Assembly: GCA_023212695.1 (NCBI GenBank)
Contig: JALCCG010000148.1
Span: forward strand, 1 to 54,667
DNA from: Sporisorium sorghi
Lineage: Eukaryota > Basidiomycota > Ustilaginomycetes > Ustilaginales > Ustilaginaceae
Direction of reading: 5' to 3'
DNA: 54,667 nucleotides
Position 1 is the stretch's first letter. Each line of letters begins with the position of its first letter. Below, in pieces: positions 33,055 through 44,269 of this stretch. The notes beneath the pieces are model-generated. The model worked only from the letters and a program-made list of their open reading frames with translations, did no database searches and was not told the origin of the DNA. A program made the translations under genes and the position numbers.

Positions 33055-34858
33055 CGTGAAAGGATCTGTCGAGCAGCACGGGCTGCTACCGTCCAAGGAG
33101 GGAGTCGAGGATTGGAAGCGAGCTGGTCGAGGAGAATTCTTGCACAGCCTCAGATGAGGTGGGTTGATCGGGGGCGTTCGAGGTGGCGGAGGTGGTCGAT
33201 GGAGGATGGAGGAGGAGAGGTCTTTGCCGTGGGCTTCCCCTGTCGCGAGGGAGGGATGTATATCTTGCCTCCTTTGGAGTTGGAGCGGGCAAGAGAGGAG
33301 AGACTGAGAGACAGAGAAAGCTTTTGCCTCGAGTTTGCTGGACCCTATCAATCTTCGGCTAGGCCGAAGCAACACACACAAGAGACTGAGCCAGTCTTCG
33401 CCTTCTTTGGCCTTTGCTCTCGACGCTTGGCTCGCATTGAGCTTGGCCTCTGCACTCCGCCTCTGCTGCGAAGAGCAGAAGGACCCTGAAGCTGAGATTG
33501 AATGGGGACAGAAGCATGAATTCTGGCCACCACTCACCACCTCGCTCCTTGTCAGCGCGGGTTCGCCGCTCCTCCTCTTTCGCTATCTTCGTACTTGTTT
33601 CCCACGCACGAGCCGGCCAAGCCGTGATCAGTAAGGCCGTGTGAAGACTCGGCACCTCTTTCACGTTCGGTATTGCCCGAGCGCTTTCTCTCCACGATCA
33701 CATCCGTTTCGCGATGTTGTCGCAGTGGATCAGCTGACCTGTCGCACTGGCGCTGTGACTGAGGCGTAGACTCAGCGATGGTTGGAGTGCCCTTGAAGCG
33801 AGATGGGCGGCTCTTGTCGTCCTCGACACTCGCTCACAAGCAATTTGGACCCTTGACTTTGTTCTTCTCGAGGAAGAAGTGTCGCAGTCCCGACATGCAA
33901 AGCAAGGAAAAACTCGAAAAACCTTAAAAGAGCGAAAGGGCAAGGTGACGGTCGAGCCGAGCGCGTGGTTGGTTGTTCCTCTGCCACAGTGCCTGTGTCA
34001 GGCACAGGAAGACCCTTGGAGGACGACCGAGTCCGAGCCAGCTGCACAATGTACACTCACTCGTTTAGCCATGGTCTTGTGTCAGCTTCCCTTCCGGTGG
34101 TACATTCGATGAGGGACGACCGCGCTCCGTGACTGCCTGTCTCACTCACTCACTTACTCTGACGGTTGCTTTCGTCGAGGATCGAGAACAACGTGATGAC
34201 ACGACACTGGCCAAGGTATCCACGCTTGGACCTCTTCCGATGCTGCGATTCCAGAAGTGGAAGAAGGAGCTGGTGTTGTGACTTTGACTCGGGCCTACCG
34301 TGTGACTTATGGGCGCTTCGACAGTCGATCCGAGCCAAGATCACCAGAAAGTTCCCACGTCGGCTCGATCGCCGCTTCGACTTGGCTCCGCAGGCACGGC
34401 ATAGCCATCGTCATTTCGAGTGGTTGAGGTTCGATGGCATGGACAGAGTGCAAGCGAAGATGCGAAGAAGAACAAGCGTGTCAGTCAACCTGCGTCTTCC
34501 CGCCGCATAAAGGCGTTGTCGACTCGAAATCACAAAGCGTGATTTTTGGCGAAAAACGCCCGATCGTGTGATCCGATCCGTTGGAAGAGCCGTGCACGAG
34601 CACTTTTTGGTTCGCTGCACGGCGTGAATCCGAAATCACGAATGTGACCGTCATAGATCCGTTCACACTCTTCTCCGTCACCTTCCAAGCAATTCTTCGT
34701 CGTGGTCACCATCACACCCAAGCAAATAACATTCTACGGCGACGAATCGACGTCGACAACGATCTTTGGCGTAGCCGGCTCCATCGTCTTCCATCTCCAG
34801 CTTCACTTTGGAACGGGACCGATTAGCGCCTGAAGCATTTAGCATTCTTCACACAACC
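33055..34858. promoter_or_regulatory. Long divergent region ssp1 / MMS2
   Basis: About 1.8 kb with no convincing gene. It holds one GGACCCTGAA (33481-33490) and two GGACCCT cores (33340-33346 and 33847-33853). Small inverted repeats sit near 34520-34560, such as AAATCAC...GTGATTT. Part is probably the ssp1 promoter. Confidence 0.5.
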
Positions 34859-35750
34859 ATGGCCAAAGGTAAGCGGCGGTCTGCACCGAGATCGCTCCGG
34901 ACTCTGGCGTCGTAAGCATATTGACTGACTCCTTCCCAATCCTCATCTTCGCGACGCCACGTTTACCAGTTCCACGTAACTTTCGACTCCTCGAGGAGCT
35001 CGAGAAGGGCGAAAAGGGTATCGGCGATGGCAGCTGTTCCTACGGTCTCGACGACGGCAGTGATCTCAGTAAGTATCGCCGCGCCTTCATCCGTGCTGTA
35101 CCACGGCGTCGACATTCCGCAGCTCGAGGGCGACTCGCACGGCGACGTAGCCAGCACCTTGACGCAGCGATACACCGTGTCAGCCACTTGCGCAAGGCGC
35201 TGACGAGCCATTCTCATCTATTTCTCCCTCTCTCTCTCTCTCTCTCCCTACGCCATCGCTGCCGACTGCTGCTCATCTGCCCACATCAGTGATGTCTAAC
35301 TGGAACGCAACCATCATCGGGCCAGGACACTCTGTCTACCAGAACCGAATCTACTCGCTCAGCATCCACTGCGGCCCTAACTACCCTGACCGCCCACCCG
35401 AGGTCAAGTTCCTCACCAAGATCAACTTGCCGTGCGTCAAGGCGGACGGCCACATCGACTACAGCGCCCTGCCCATCTTTTCCAGCTGGTCGCGTGACAG
35501 TACAATCGAGACGATTCTCTTGTCCTTGCGCAGGTAAGTCGCGCCTCGATAAGCTTTCCACTTTGTGCTGCGCAGTCCCACCCGCACGACGTGAACCTTG
35601 TTTTGGCGCAGCACCGCTCACACTCGCCTGCGCGACACAATACTGACACTGCTCCACTGCTGCTTTTTGCAATCTTTTCCCTTGCGCAGAGAGATGGCCT
35701 CGCCCGCCAACCGCAAGCTCCCGCAGCCTGCGGAAGGCGCAGCGTACTGA
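34859..35750 (+). CDS. MMS2: Ubiquitin-conjugating E2 variant (Mms2/Uev1)
   Basis: Partner of Ubc13 for Lys63-linked ubiquitin chains, used in error-free postreplication repair. Exons 34859-34868, 34970-35068, 35290-35533 and 35690-35750 (introns 101, 221 and 156 nt) all join in phase and give 137 aa, the same length as yeast Mms2. Reading starts [20 protein letters not shown], as in the family. The E2 fold includes [22 protein letters not shown] and [11 protein letters not shown]. Where active E2s have HPN and a catalytic Cys, this protein reads [20 protein letters not shown]: the active-site Cys is missing, as expected for a UEV. The C-terminus [14 protein letters not shown] is typical. The first coding exon has only 10 nt, which automatic models often miss. 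Confidence 0.92.
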
Positions 35751-35906
35751 TTGGCGCAGGAATCGACTGTTCAACAAGATCATGGCATCCACTACCATTC
35801 AACACACCTAGCAATCCCTGTCTCTTGTATAGTCATCTAAGTTAGTCCTTGAATTTTACGCTTTTGTGAAAGAATACAGTCTAAAGAGAGTGTCACGAGG
35901 CAGAGT

Positions 35907-36601
35907 CTAGGACTGAGAGGGAGCTGCCGCCGATTGGAGACGCTCCTTGCGCTTGTCCTCCTGTTGGCGTCGACGCTGCCGTCTTCGGATACGCGCTTCG
36001 TCTTCTTCGATGCGTTCGCGTTCTTCGAGACGTTCGCTGTAGTACTGACCGCTTTGCAAGAGGATGACGCCGACGAGGGCGACGGCGAGGACGGTGTGCG
36101 AGGTAGCGATTTCACGGAGCGGGACGAAGACAGCGTCTCTGCTATCGACAGCGGCGGAACCGGGCGAAGGGGCCTTGGGCGGCAGCGTCGCCAGGCTCGG
36201 TGCGATCTTGTGGTAGTAAACGAGACCCGCGGCGCCAAAGAGGAAGAGCGAGGCACCGTCAAAGAGCCAGTTGCTCTCGCGACCGCCGAGCGCCTTGGAG
36301 ATGAGAAGCAAGGCGGCCAGTGTTCCGACGCCATGGAGGAATCTTTGGAAGAGAAGCGGCATGTCGACCATGGTGTCCTGGTAGTAGGTGTATGCTGTCA
36401 CGACCGAGTCGTATGTGACGGGGGCTTGCCATAGGATGAGATGATCGGCGGTCCAGTGCATGGCGAGCGTCCCTGTGTAGTCAAATGAAAATACAGGATG
36501 CTTGGTCAGTCTTACCTCCGACTGAATGCGATGACGACTACGAAAGACCTACCTAGCAAGAAGGACGTGGTGCCGATGATGAGACCCGTGCGTAACCCCA
36601 T
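35907..36601 (-). CDS. SHR3: Shr3-type amino-acid permease chaperone
   Basis: ER-membrane chaperone that helps amino-acid permeases fold and leave the ER. Exons (minus) 36601-36553 and 36472-35907; the 80-nt intron (GTAGGT...CACAG) splits the first membrane span, giving 204 aa (yeast Shr3 is 210). The N-terminus MGLRTGLIIGTTSFLLGTLA is followed by the family-typical HWTADHLILW. Three more hydrophobic spans come next, then a Lys/Arg/Glu-rich cytosolic tail (EERERIEEDEARIRRRQRRR). The identification rests on the four-span topology and the HW..D..LW start. Convergent with MMS2. A role in nitrogen uptake suits the DUR3 and OPT transporters found elsewhere in the window. Confidence 0.88.
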
Positions 36602-37158
36602 CTTGATCGAACGTGTCTGCGAAGGGAGCCCTGGTCTAAGCTCTCTCAAGTCTACAGCAACGGATGGCCCTCGGAGACAGCGTCAATGCACCGCGCTGTG
36701 GTCGTTGGCGTGAGGTCAGAGTGGAGACGTGCGGCGGCTGTTCAACCGACGACGACGACGAAAGCGGAAGTGCAAACAGAATGCTGCGTGCGCCATTTTT
36801 TGAAGAAATTATCGTCTGGACAAAGTTGCGGTGAGAAGCCGGTTCAAAGGAAAAGCCGTGAAAATACAAAAAGGCGTGGCCTGAGCGCACCTCTCGAGGC
36901 CAAGGTAAAGCGGTCTAACACCTCAAAAAAAAACAAAAAAAAAAAAAACGCAGAACCAGGCTTTGGTCGAGTGACTTGCTTCGCCTGCTGAACCGACGCT
37001 CATGCAGAGCTTCCAGCCTTTTAAGCAGACCTTTGTCGGCTCGAGCCGACGCTGAAGCGGTAGCTGAAGCGAGAAGCGAGCGCAGATGGCGGTTCGAGGG
37101 TTCCGTCGTCTGATGAGCTGTGTGTCCTTCGTCGAGGTGGAGGCATTTCTGGAAACAG

Positions 37159-37212
<54 letters not shown>

Positions 37213-37736
37213 CCCGAATGCAGCACAGCAAAGCAAACGGTCGATCCTCTTTTTTGCCTCGCCTCGCTTGGCCTCGCCTCGAAATAGCAGCTGCGACGAC
37301 GGGCTCCAGGCCAGTTTCTCTTTTGTCATCCGGGAGATGGGCAGTGTCAGCGCGTCGTGCTCGAAAAAAAAAAAAAAAAAAAAAGGCTCTCGTGTCGTGC
37401 CACCCATCTGCATCATGACGCTTTGCTTTTGCGGATTCTCTCTTTGCAGATCAGCGAGCAGCAGCACGCAGCAGCAGCATAGGGCAATCAGCCCAACTGC
37501 AGCTCACATTTGCAGCCGGCGTCTGTCTTCCGTCCGTCCGTCCGTCTCAACTGCCAAAACGCATCCGCAGCAGCAGCAGTCTTTCCCGTTGACCGACGAC
37601 ACATCTCTCGCCGAAACCCTTGACAGCGATCACCCTTGCATTGCTGCTGCTGCTACCATCACCACCACCATCATCGCAAACACAGCGAACAAAGGCACAC
37701 CGATCAGAAGCGTCACCTTTGCTCTCCATCCACGCC
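36602..37736. other. Intergenic region with poly-A tracts
   Basis: About 1.1 kb without a supported gene. It contains a pure A-run of about 52 bases at 37160-37211 and shorter ones near 36924-36948 and 37363-37384, plus CAGCAG/CCGT repeats close to the next gene, including TCCGTCCGTCCGTC near 37530. Confidence 0.6.
37160..37211 (+). repeat. Poly-A run of about 52 bases
   Basis: A single uninterrupted A homopolymer, the longest in the window. No retroelement sequence is recognised next to it. Confidence 0.85.
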
Positions 37737-39176
37737 ATGGCTCCCATCCTCAACGTGAGTCCTTGACTGCCTCGTCTGCAAACTCGACAATTGCATCTGA
37801 CTGACTCTCTCTCTTTCTGGCAAATCCATCCATCGTACCATTGCAGTTCCACGCTGGCTCGCTGCCCAGCTTTGCGCTCCGTCTCAAGTCCGACGACTCG
37901 CTCGAGGGGTAAGTTTAGTATGAAGCAAAAAGCAAGGTACCATTGGAGGAGACCTCTGATCAAGGCGTCCATCTCTTTCGTTGATTCTCGCGACAGCCTC
38001 AAAACTCGTGCCGCCAAGAAGATCCGACTCCAGCTCGACGATGGCATCCCACTCGTGATCAAGTACGGCTGGTCCGGTCAGACTTACACCCTCGAAGACT
38101 GTAAGTTCAATTCCCGCGAGTATAGCCACGTCGAGAAACAGTGCAGATCTGACCTTGCCACGCTTTCCATCTCTTGCACGCGACGTCATTTGATTCGTAT
38201 CCCATACAGCTGACGACTGGGACATCTTCCTTGAACGATTCGGCAACGAGAAGGAGGCCAACCGTACGTATTGCTCACATGAGCCCGCACACTCGTCGCA
38301 GCAGAAAGCGCTAGATCCTCGACTGAAACGAGATCACTTCTTCTTGCTCCCACCTCTACAGTCTACCTCGAATCGCCCGAGATCCCATCCGCCGAGGAGC
38401 ACTCTGCCGACGGCGCACACGAAGGCCCCAACGTTCCCGTCGTCGACGAGTCCACCCTCGTGCACCGCACTCCCGGTCGCGGCAAGAGCGGCGGCGTGAG
38501 CATCCACCGCGTCGCTGCGCCCTTTGTCCCCTCGGCCGACGACTACAGCGAAGCCGGCGGAGTCACCGCCGGTGGACGAGACTCGATCATGTACCCTCCT
38601 CCGCGCGAGCCTGCTCCCGCACCCGGCTACAGCAAGCCCGTCGTGCCCGAGCTGCCCGGTCCCAAAGCGACGCACGACGATGCCGTCTCGACCTACACAT
38701 CCAAGACGCGCAAGACGAACCAGACTGTCTCTTCTGTCCCCTCGCACAAGATTGCGTTCCAGGAGTTCCACAGCCAGCTGGGCGTGCGTCTGCTCAAGGG
38801 CAGCATCGGCCCGATTCAGGACGTGCCCATGATGCTCAAGTCCGGCTACCGCCACGTCTACGTCAGCCGCAGCTTTGCGCTCAACCACGGTTTCATTCCC
38901 AAGGACACCACCCCGGGCACGTATGGCTTCAACGGTATCACTAACTTGGGCAAGTGGCCGGTGCAGGTCGGGTCCAAGGCGGTGCCGTGCACGGTGATGC
39001 TGGCTGAGGACAGCTACTTCCCTGTGATTCTGGGTAGGAGCTTTATGGAGAAGCGCGGCGTGCGCACTGATCCGATCGACATGACCTCGGTGACGTTCAT
39101 GGACAACGGCGAGCGCGCCGATGTGGAGGTCGTCGTCGTGCGCGACGAGCACGGCGAGCCCGTTCCCATCCCTTGA
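37737..39176 (+). CDS. PB1-like plus degenerate retropepsin-like protein
   Basis: Five exons: 37737-37754, 37847-37908, 37997-38100, 38210-38263, 38362-39176, all in phase, 350 aa. The first ~85 residues resemble a PB1/ubiquitin-like fold, with a basic KTRAAKKIRLQLDDG strand, an IKYG strand and an acidic YTLEDSDDWDIFLERFG part. A disordered Pro/Ser linker follows. From about residue 210 the sequence fits a retropepsin-like (RVP/Asp-protease) fold: MMLKSGYRHVYVS at the place of the catalytic D-S/T-G loop, and VILGRSF (301-307) like the second conserved motif. The catalytic Asp is replaced by Lys239, so it is unlikely to be a working protease. Could be a domesticated retroelement protease or a Ddi1-like relative; function unknown. 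The domain calls are inferences from pattern. Confidence 0.7.
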
Positions 39177-39590
39177 GCAGCAAGCCAGAGGAACTTAGCT
39201 CAAAGGCTCGACTGCTCAGTGCGCTGGGCCCCTTCCGTCTCTGAATCCGAAAGCCCACTGTCCCACAACCCACTCGTCGTCTAAAAAGCGAGATGGCGCG
39301 GCAAAGCGGCGAATGTCTCCCCTCCTCTCCACCTCGTGATACCACCACAGACTGTTTGTAATTAGGGATGTGCACCCGTCTCAATCGCATTTCTGCTCAG
39401 CCCAGGATGAAAGAGTCGCTCGAGACAGAATGCAATAACCCATGACATTGAAAAGACCCGAAACGAGACGAAGAACGATATCGACAGTGCAAGAGATGCG
39501 AGGATGCAGTGCGAGAGAGACGATTTCAGAGCGAGAGCCGAGCTGATGCGAGGTTGCGAGGAGTGGAAGCGGGCGCGATCGATGGCTCCG
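39177..39590. other. Intergenic 3' region
   Basis: About 410 bases between convergent genes. No feature beyond likely 3' UTRs. Confidence 0.55.
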
Positions 39591-39932
39591 CTACGACGTG
39601 GGGGTGAACAAGTTCTTCAACTTCTTCAACTTGAGCCCACGAGTCAAGCGCCTTGCGACGCCATTGCTCCTTCTGCGGCGGCGGATGCTGCTCTGGCCAC
39701 CGAGGCTTGCGCGGTCGCTGGCGTTGCGCGTGCCCGAGTCCGTGTTGTAGATGATAGTTCCGACGAGCGTGGCGTCTTCGGCCCAGGCGCGCGCGTACTC
39801 GGCCTCGCGCTTGGCACGATAACAGCGGTCGCGCCGGTCGAGCTCCGAGCGCGACACGCGCTCCGACGGGTGCAGGAACACGATCCCTGCCGTCTGGCGG
39901 AACGCGCGCGGCGAGGTGTAGATCAGCGACAT
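39591..39932 (-). CDS. Small basic hypothetical protein
   Basis: Intronless frame of 113 aa starting at ATG 39932 and ending with KKLKNLFTPTS. The N-terminus YTSPRAFRQTAGIVFLHPSERVSR gives way to an Arg-rich, charged middle (ELDRRDRCYRAKREAEYARAWAED) and a strongly basic tail with a run of five Arg. No membrane span or known domain. Codon use is GC-rich like the neighbours. It could be a real small gene or a chance open frame. Confidence 0.45.
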   Translation of the reverse strand: MSLIYTSPRAFRQTAGIVFLHPSERVSRSELDRRDRCYRAKREAEYARAWAEDATLVGTIIYNTDSGTRNASDRASLGGQSSIRRRRRSNGVARRLTRGLKLKKLKNLFTPTS

Positions 39933-40711
39933 GGCGTTTTTTTGAGAAATGGTCGTTAGTGGTCGTGAGCGTGAGATGGGGTGTGCCTGACGAGGCGTGA
40001 GTGGAAAGCAGGTGTCTGCAGGATGATGGATGTGCTAATGATGGTGGAGGAAGAGGTTACAAAGATCATGCCGCCGACCACGACGATCAAGTGCGCTCTT
40101 GGCCCGGCATGAGAGAGAGACCCTTTTCGCAAGCCTCAAACACCGCTCGGTCCCCGCGTCCACACGCAGCACACGCAGGCAGCCAGGCGGCCCTAACGCG
40201 GACCTACGGCTCCTGAGATTTTGTTCACGATTTCCAGCTCCTCTCGAGATCGACGCGCCCGTTTAGATGGAATCTAGATCTGCGCGGCCGCCGGAAGACA
40301 AGGAGAGACCCTCTCGCTTGGAATGCAGTGATTGCAAACACACCGTCTACACAACGGTACCCGGCGTGTCCATCGTGAAGGATCTCGCTGATGGTACAGC
40401 TGAGCATGAGGCATCGTTTTGGCCGCGTGCGTGCATCCTCATCGAATGACCCTTTCGCGAGCGTTGCTTCACTGGCATGACACGGTGTGCCGGCATCCTC
40501 CAAATCTTACGCCATCCCCAATGAGCGCGCTGATCTAACAAGTGCGCAACTTTTTTTGAGGCGTCCGTTGCGCACAAGCCCGATGATCCCGGCCAAAAAA
40601 TTTCCTTCTTGCTTGCTGCCGGCTATCTTCTTATCGAGACGTCGCTTCGTGCAACTTCTTCCCATCGTCGACCAACACCATCATCTATCTCTCTGCAAGA
40701 GGCTTTACATC
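39933..40711. promoter_or_regulatory. Divergent intergenic region upstream of APT1
   Basis: About 780 bases; no gene recognised. A short C/T-rich leader precedes the APT1 start codon. Confidence 0.5.
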
Positions 40712-41481
40712 ATGTCGGACGTTGCACACCTCAAGTCTTTGTTCCGTAAGCATCTTTATTGACACAATCGCATTTCGTGTGAACAACCTTGCTCATCCTC
40801 CGTCCCATGTCACCGTCACAGGCTTCTACGACGACTACCCTAAAAAGGGCATTCGATTCTGCGACATCCTCCCTGTCCTGCGCGATCCTCTTGCGTTTGA
40901 GCTGCTGATCACCAACATTGTGTCGCACCTGTTCACGCACACGATTCCGTCGCTGGACGACGCCACTCCTGCCCCTGCCTCACCCACGCCGCTCGAGCCG
41001 GGCGCCAAGTCCTACGGGAGCCGCAAGATCGACGCGGTGGTCGGGCTGGACGCGCGTGGATTCCTCCTGGGCCCCGCCATCGCCCAGCGCTTGGGGTGCG
41101 GCTTCGTCCCCGTGCGTAAAGCCGGCAAGCTCCCCGGCGCCTGCGTCCAGGCCAAGTACATGAAGGAGTACGGCGAAGACGTGTTTGAGATGCAGCAGGA
41201 CGCGCTTGCTCCGAACTCGCGCGTGTTGGTCATTGATGATCTCATTGCCACGGGCGGCTCAGCAAAGGCGGCGGGTGAATTGGTGAACAAGTGCGGCAGC
41301 AAGGTGGTGGAGTACGTGTTTGTGGTGGCTATTCCGTTCCTCAAGGGCGCTGAGCAGCTCGACGCTCCTTCGTATCAGTAAGTGCGCCCCGGCCAGCATC
41401 GACAGCGTTTGTTCATTTTACTGACATCCTCAACTGCTTTGTGGTTGATTTGTCCTTCACAGCCTCGTCGAGGTCGACTAG
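40712..41481 (+). CDS. APT1: Adenine phosphoribosyltransferase
   Basis: Purine-salvage enzyme forming AMP from adenine and PRPP in the cytosol. Exons 40712-40745, 40822-41377 and 41463-41481 (introns 76 and 85 nt, GTAAGC/GTAAGT donors) join in phase to 202 aa. The type I PRTase PRPP loop is VLVIDDLIATGGSAKAA. Other family stretches are FYDDYPKKGIRFCDILPVL near the start and GLDARGFLLGPAIAQRLG. A roughly 20-residue Pro/Ala insert (DDATPAPASPTPLEPGAKSY) sits between the first helices and the DARG segment. The last coding exon has only 19 nt and supplies LVEVD-stop. Convergent with RPN7. Confidence 0.92.
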
Positions 41482-41614
41482 ATTTCATCTCAAGAATGTT
41501 TAGCATTAACCATGCGCCTATCTCACTGTCGACCGGCATCGAATCACACCATACAGATCAAATCTCGATCGTTGTAACAACAACGAACATTCCACACCCG
41601 TGCATGGCACACAT

Positions 41615-42879
41615 CTACAAAGCAGTGCGAGACAGCTTTTGCAACGAGTCTGTCGAGGCGCACAAAGAAGAAAAGCAACGCAGTCAGCACACACCTAGCA
41701 ACAATCGCCACCGACCGCTTTTCGCAAAGACTTACTGAGCAAAACATCGCCCTCCTTGATGATCTTGGTGTACTGCGCATTCTTGTGGTCCGGCCTGCGC
41801 GTCTCGACGATGCCGTGAACCTTGTCGATCACTGCGGGCAGACGACCTGAAGAGATAAACCTCGACAGCTCGCTGTCGATGAAATCGCCGGAGACGCCAA
41901 ACGCCGTGGCCATGTTGTCGATCGAGAGCGACTGGTAGCTCTCGAGCAGCTGCGAGTAGGCGATGATGCGCATCTCGCGCACGTAGTAGCGCGCATGCTG
42001 GTGGAGAGCGCGCGAGGTGAGGATGTGCGTCTGCTCGACGTCGGCGAGGGCGCGGAAGAAATTGCCGTACTCGCATGCGTAGAGACTGGTCACAAAGGCG
42101 CGCAGGTGGGGGATCTCGTCGATCACCTGCAGCACCTCGGGCGAGTCAATGATTTTCTTTTTCAGATCGGTGCGCTTGAGCGTCAGCGCGTTGGCGAGGA
42201 CTGCCAGCGTGATGAAATCGTTGTAGTCGATGAGCTCCGTGGCGGTAAACGTGCTGAGCGCGTCGAGGAACAGCTGTCCGCCCGCCTTGATGTCGCGGAT
42301 CGAGAGCAGGTGCAGGCCCTCGTACACCTTGAGTCGGTTCCTGCGCTCCCAATCGCCCCCCTCCTCCACCAGCTTCTTCGCATCCGCAATCGCTGAGGTC
42401 ACCACATCCGTGTCACCGAAAAACAGCCCGATGCGCACCTTGGTCAGCGTCAGATCCAGCTTCGACCCCAGCCCCGCCCCCTTGGACACGGCCAGGTTAT
42501 TCGCTTCCAACGCCTTTTCCTTGTCGCCAATCTTGGCGTAGTACGCCGCGCGCTGTCGCAGTACGCCGTTGATCTCCATCTCGCCCTCGTTCTCTTCCAC
42601 CTCCTTCTGCTTCTCGTCCAGCTTCTGCAGCTCCTCCTTGTTCTTGGCCTCGAGTCGCTTGAGCAGCGACTTGTCCTCTTTCAGCAAACCCTTGAGCGAG
42701 GCGTCGTTCAGGATGAGCTGATAGTATGGTGCCATTTCATCCTTTTCGATGCCTTCGAGCAGCGCCTGTTGCGATGCTTGGATTGCCGATGATGGCAGGT
42801 TCTTCGAGTGATGCGCTAGCAGGAAGAGGTGCTGCTGCAGCTTGAGGTTGGGGATGGGCTGGACGCTTTCCTCGTCCAT
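41615..42879 (-). CDS. RPN7: 26S proteasome lid subunit Rpn7
   Basis: Subunit of the 19S regulatory-particle lid (human PSMD6). Exons (minus) 42879-41736 and 41649-41615; the 86-nt intron (GTAAGT...GACAG) is needed to recover the conserved end GDVLLNSLQKLSRTAL, giving 392 aa. Without splicing the frame would end in an unrelated KSLRKAVGGDCC. The start is ATG 42879; the frame also runs to a TTG at 42885. Helical repeats fill the N-terminal half; the PCI domain is at about 195-365, including LLESYQSLSIDNMATAFGVS. The last coding exon has 35 nt. The gene is in tandem with Y14, 616 bp downstream of its stop codon. Confidence 0.93.
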
Positions 42880-43495
42880 GATCAAGTCGTTCTGCTACTT
42901 TGTGGTTCTATGCGATGTGATCGGAAAGGCTGTGTGTGTGTTGATGGCGCGGATGTCGATATCGAGCTGCGGAGGGGTTATTGTGGTGTCGAGTCGAGAA
43001 GGTGTTGGTCGAGCTGCGCGGCCCAAGCCAAAGACGCGGTGGAGGTTGGATTTTGGTGGGCGATCACGCTTTTGCTTATGTAAGCAGCCCTGCTCAACGT
43101 TGGTGCTCAATCCCATCGTGACCGCCTTTCTACGCCACGTAGACTCGCTGATTTCAGTTTCGATGCTCTCCGTAGCGTAGCTTGATTGCCTGCTGTGCCG
43201 CATGTGTGCTGTTCAGCACCTGAAACGGAGCGTTGTGCTCTCAAAGAGCTGTGGACGTCGAGCAAATCGTCAGACTTTATGGTCGACTTTTTGGGCCCAA
43301 ATTTAAGGGTGATTTTAACGTTTTTGGCTTTCGTCTTTTGTCTGAATCAACACAACACCAGCAAAATCAAGCGGCGATGACGACTCGTTGAATCAAGGAT
43401 TGCACGAGCAAAGGACCGGATACAAGTACAGAAGGGTATGGCGTGCAGGAGCGAGATGATGCAATAATCCGTGAAGCTGCAAAGGGCAATTTCAA
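42880..43495. other. Intergenic region RPN7 / Y14
   Basis: 616 bases between two minus-strand genes, holding the RPN7 promoter and Y14 3' end. No other feature seen. Confidence 0.55.
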
Positions 43496-44269
43496 TCATC
43501 TGCCGGGACTGCGGCTTCGGTCTCGATTTGCATTAGCCCTTCTTGATCCACCTCCTCGAGCGGCAACACCTCCAGCCGGTGGCTCGACGAAGGCAAAGTC
43601 AGCCTTGAGCTCTTCATCGAGCAGCGTGAGACCGTTGCTGCACGCCTGTATCGCAGCTTGTGCTTCGTCTTGCTCGGCAAACTCGAGCAGGGCGTATCCC
43701 TGTTCAAAGAATAGCGATCGTGATCAGCATGTGTGGGCCAATGATTCGAGCGTCATCTTGTGTCGTGCACTCACCTTGACGTAGCCCGTACGTCGATCAA
43801 GATTGAGGTGGCAGCTCTTGACGTTGCCGTAATCGAGAAACTTGTCGATGACTTCTTCTTCATTCGCCTCTTCGTGCACATTGGTCACGACGATGACCCA
43901 CCCTTCCACGGCTGTCGAGATGAGATGCAAGAGAAAACGTCAGCATTTGATCCGAGCTAAGAGTAAGAGAGGGACATGGTACTCACATTTGACTGCGCGC
44001 GCACCGCTGTCTGATGTCTCGTCCAGGATGTCGAATCTGCCGGCCTTGACGCCTTCGGATGCAGGGCCGTTGCCGCGAGGATCAAAGCCTCTCCCTCTGC
44101 GCTTGACGTTTGGGTCTATCGAATCGAGTAAGAAGAATAGAGTGAGTGAGAAGCCCTTTGGAACAAAGCTGGCCGCTGGTAAGGTGCAAAAACACTCACC
44201 GTCATCCATGTCCATGTCAACTACTACGTCTGCTTCTCGAGCATTGTCGAGCTTAACTTCGTCCTCCAT
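43496..44269 (-). CDS. RBM8A: Y14/RBM8A, exon junction complex protein
   Basis: RNA-recognition-motif protein that pairs with Mago in the exon junction complex deposited on spliced mRNA. Four exons (minus): 44269-44200, 44115-43987, 43911-43775 and 43699-43496, introns 84, 75 and 75 nt, 179 aa. An acidic N-terminal part ([10 protein letters not shown]) precedes [17 protein letters not shown], then the [27 protein letters not shown] as RNP2 region and TGYVKGYALLEF as RNP1, with the intron splitting RNP1. A short Arg/Ser tail ends in RSRSPGR. The VEGWIV-type start of the RRM is diagnostic for Y14. Divergent from THOC1 with only 293 bp between starts. Confidence 0.9.

Noticed and set aside
37160..37211. 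Poly-A run as the tail of a retroposed gene
   Set aside because: No coding sequence or target-site duplication is recognisable next to it.
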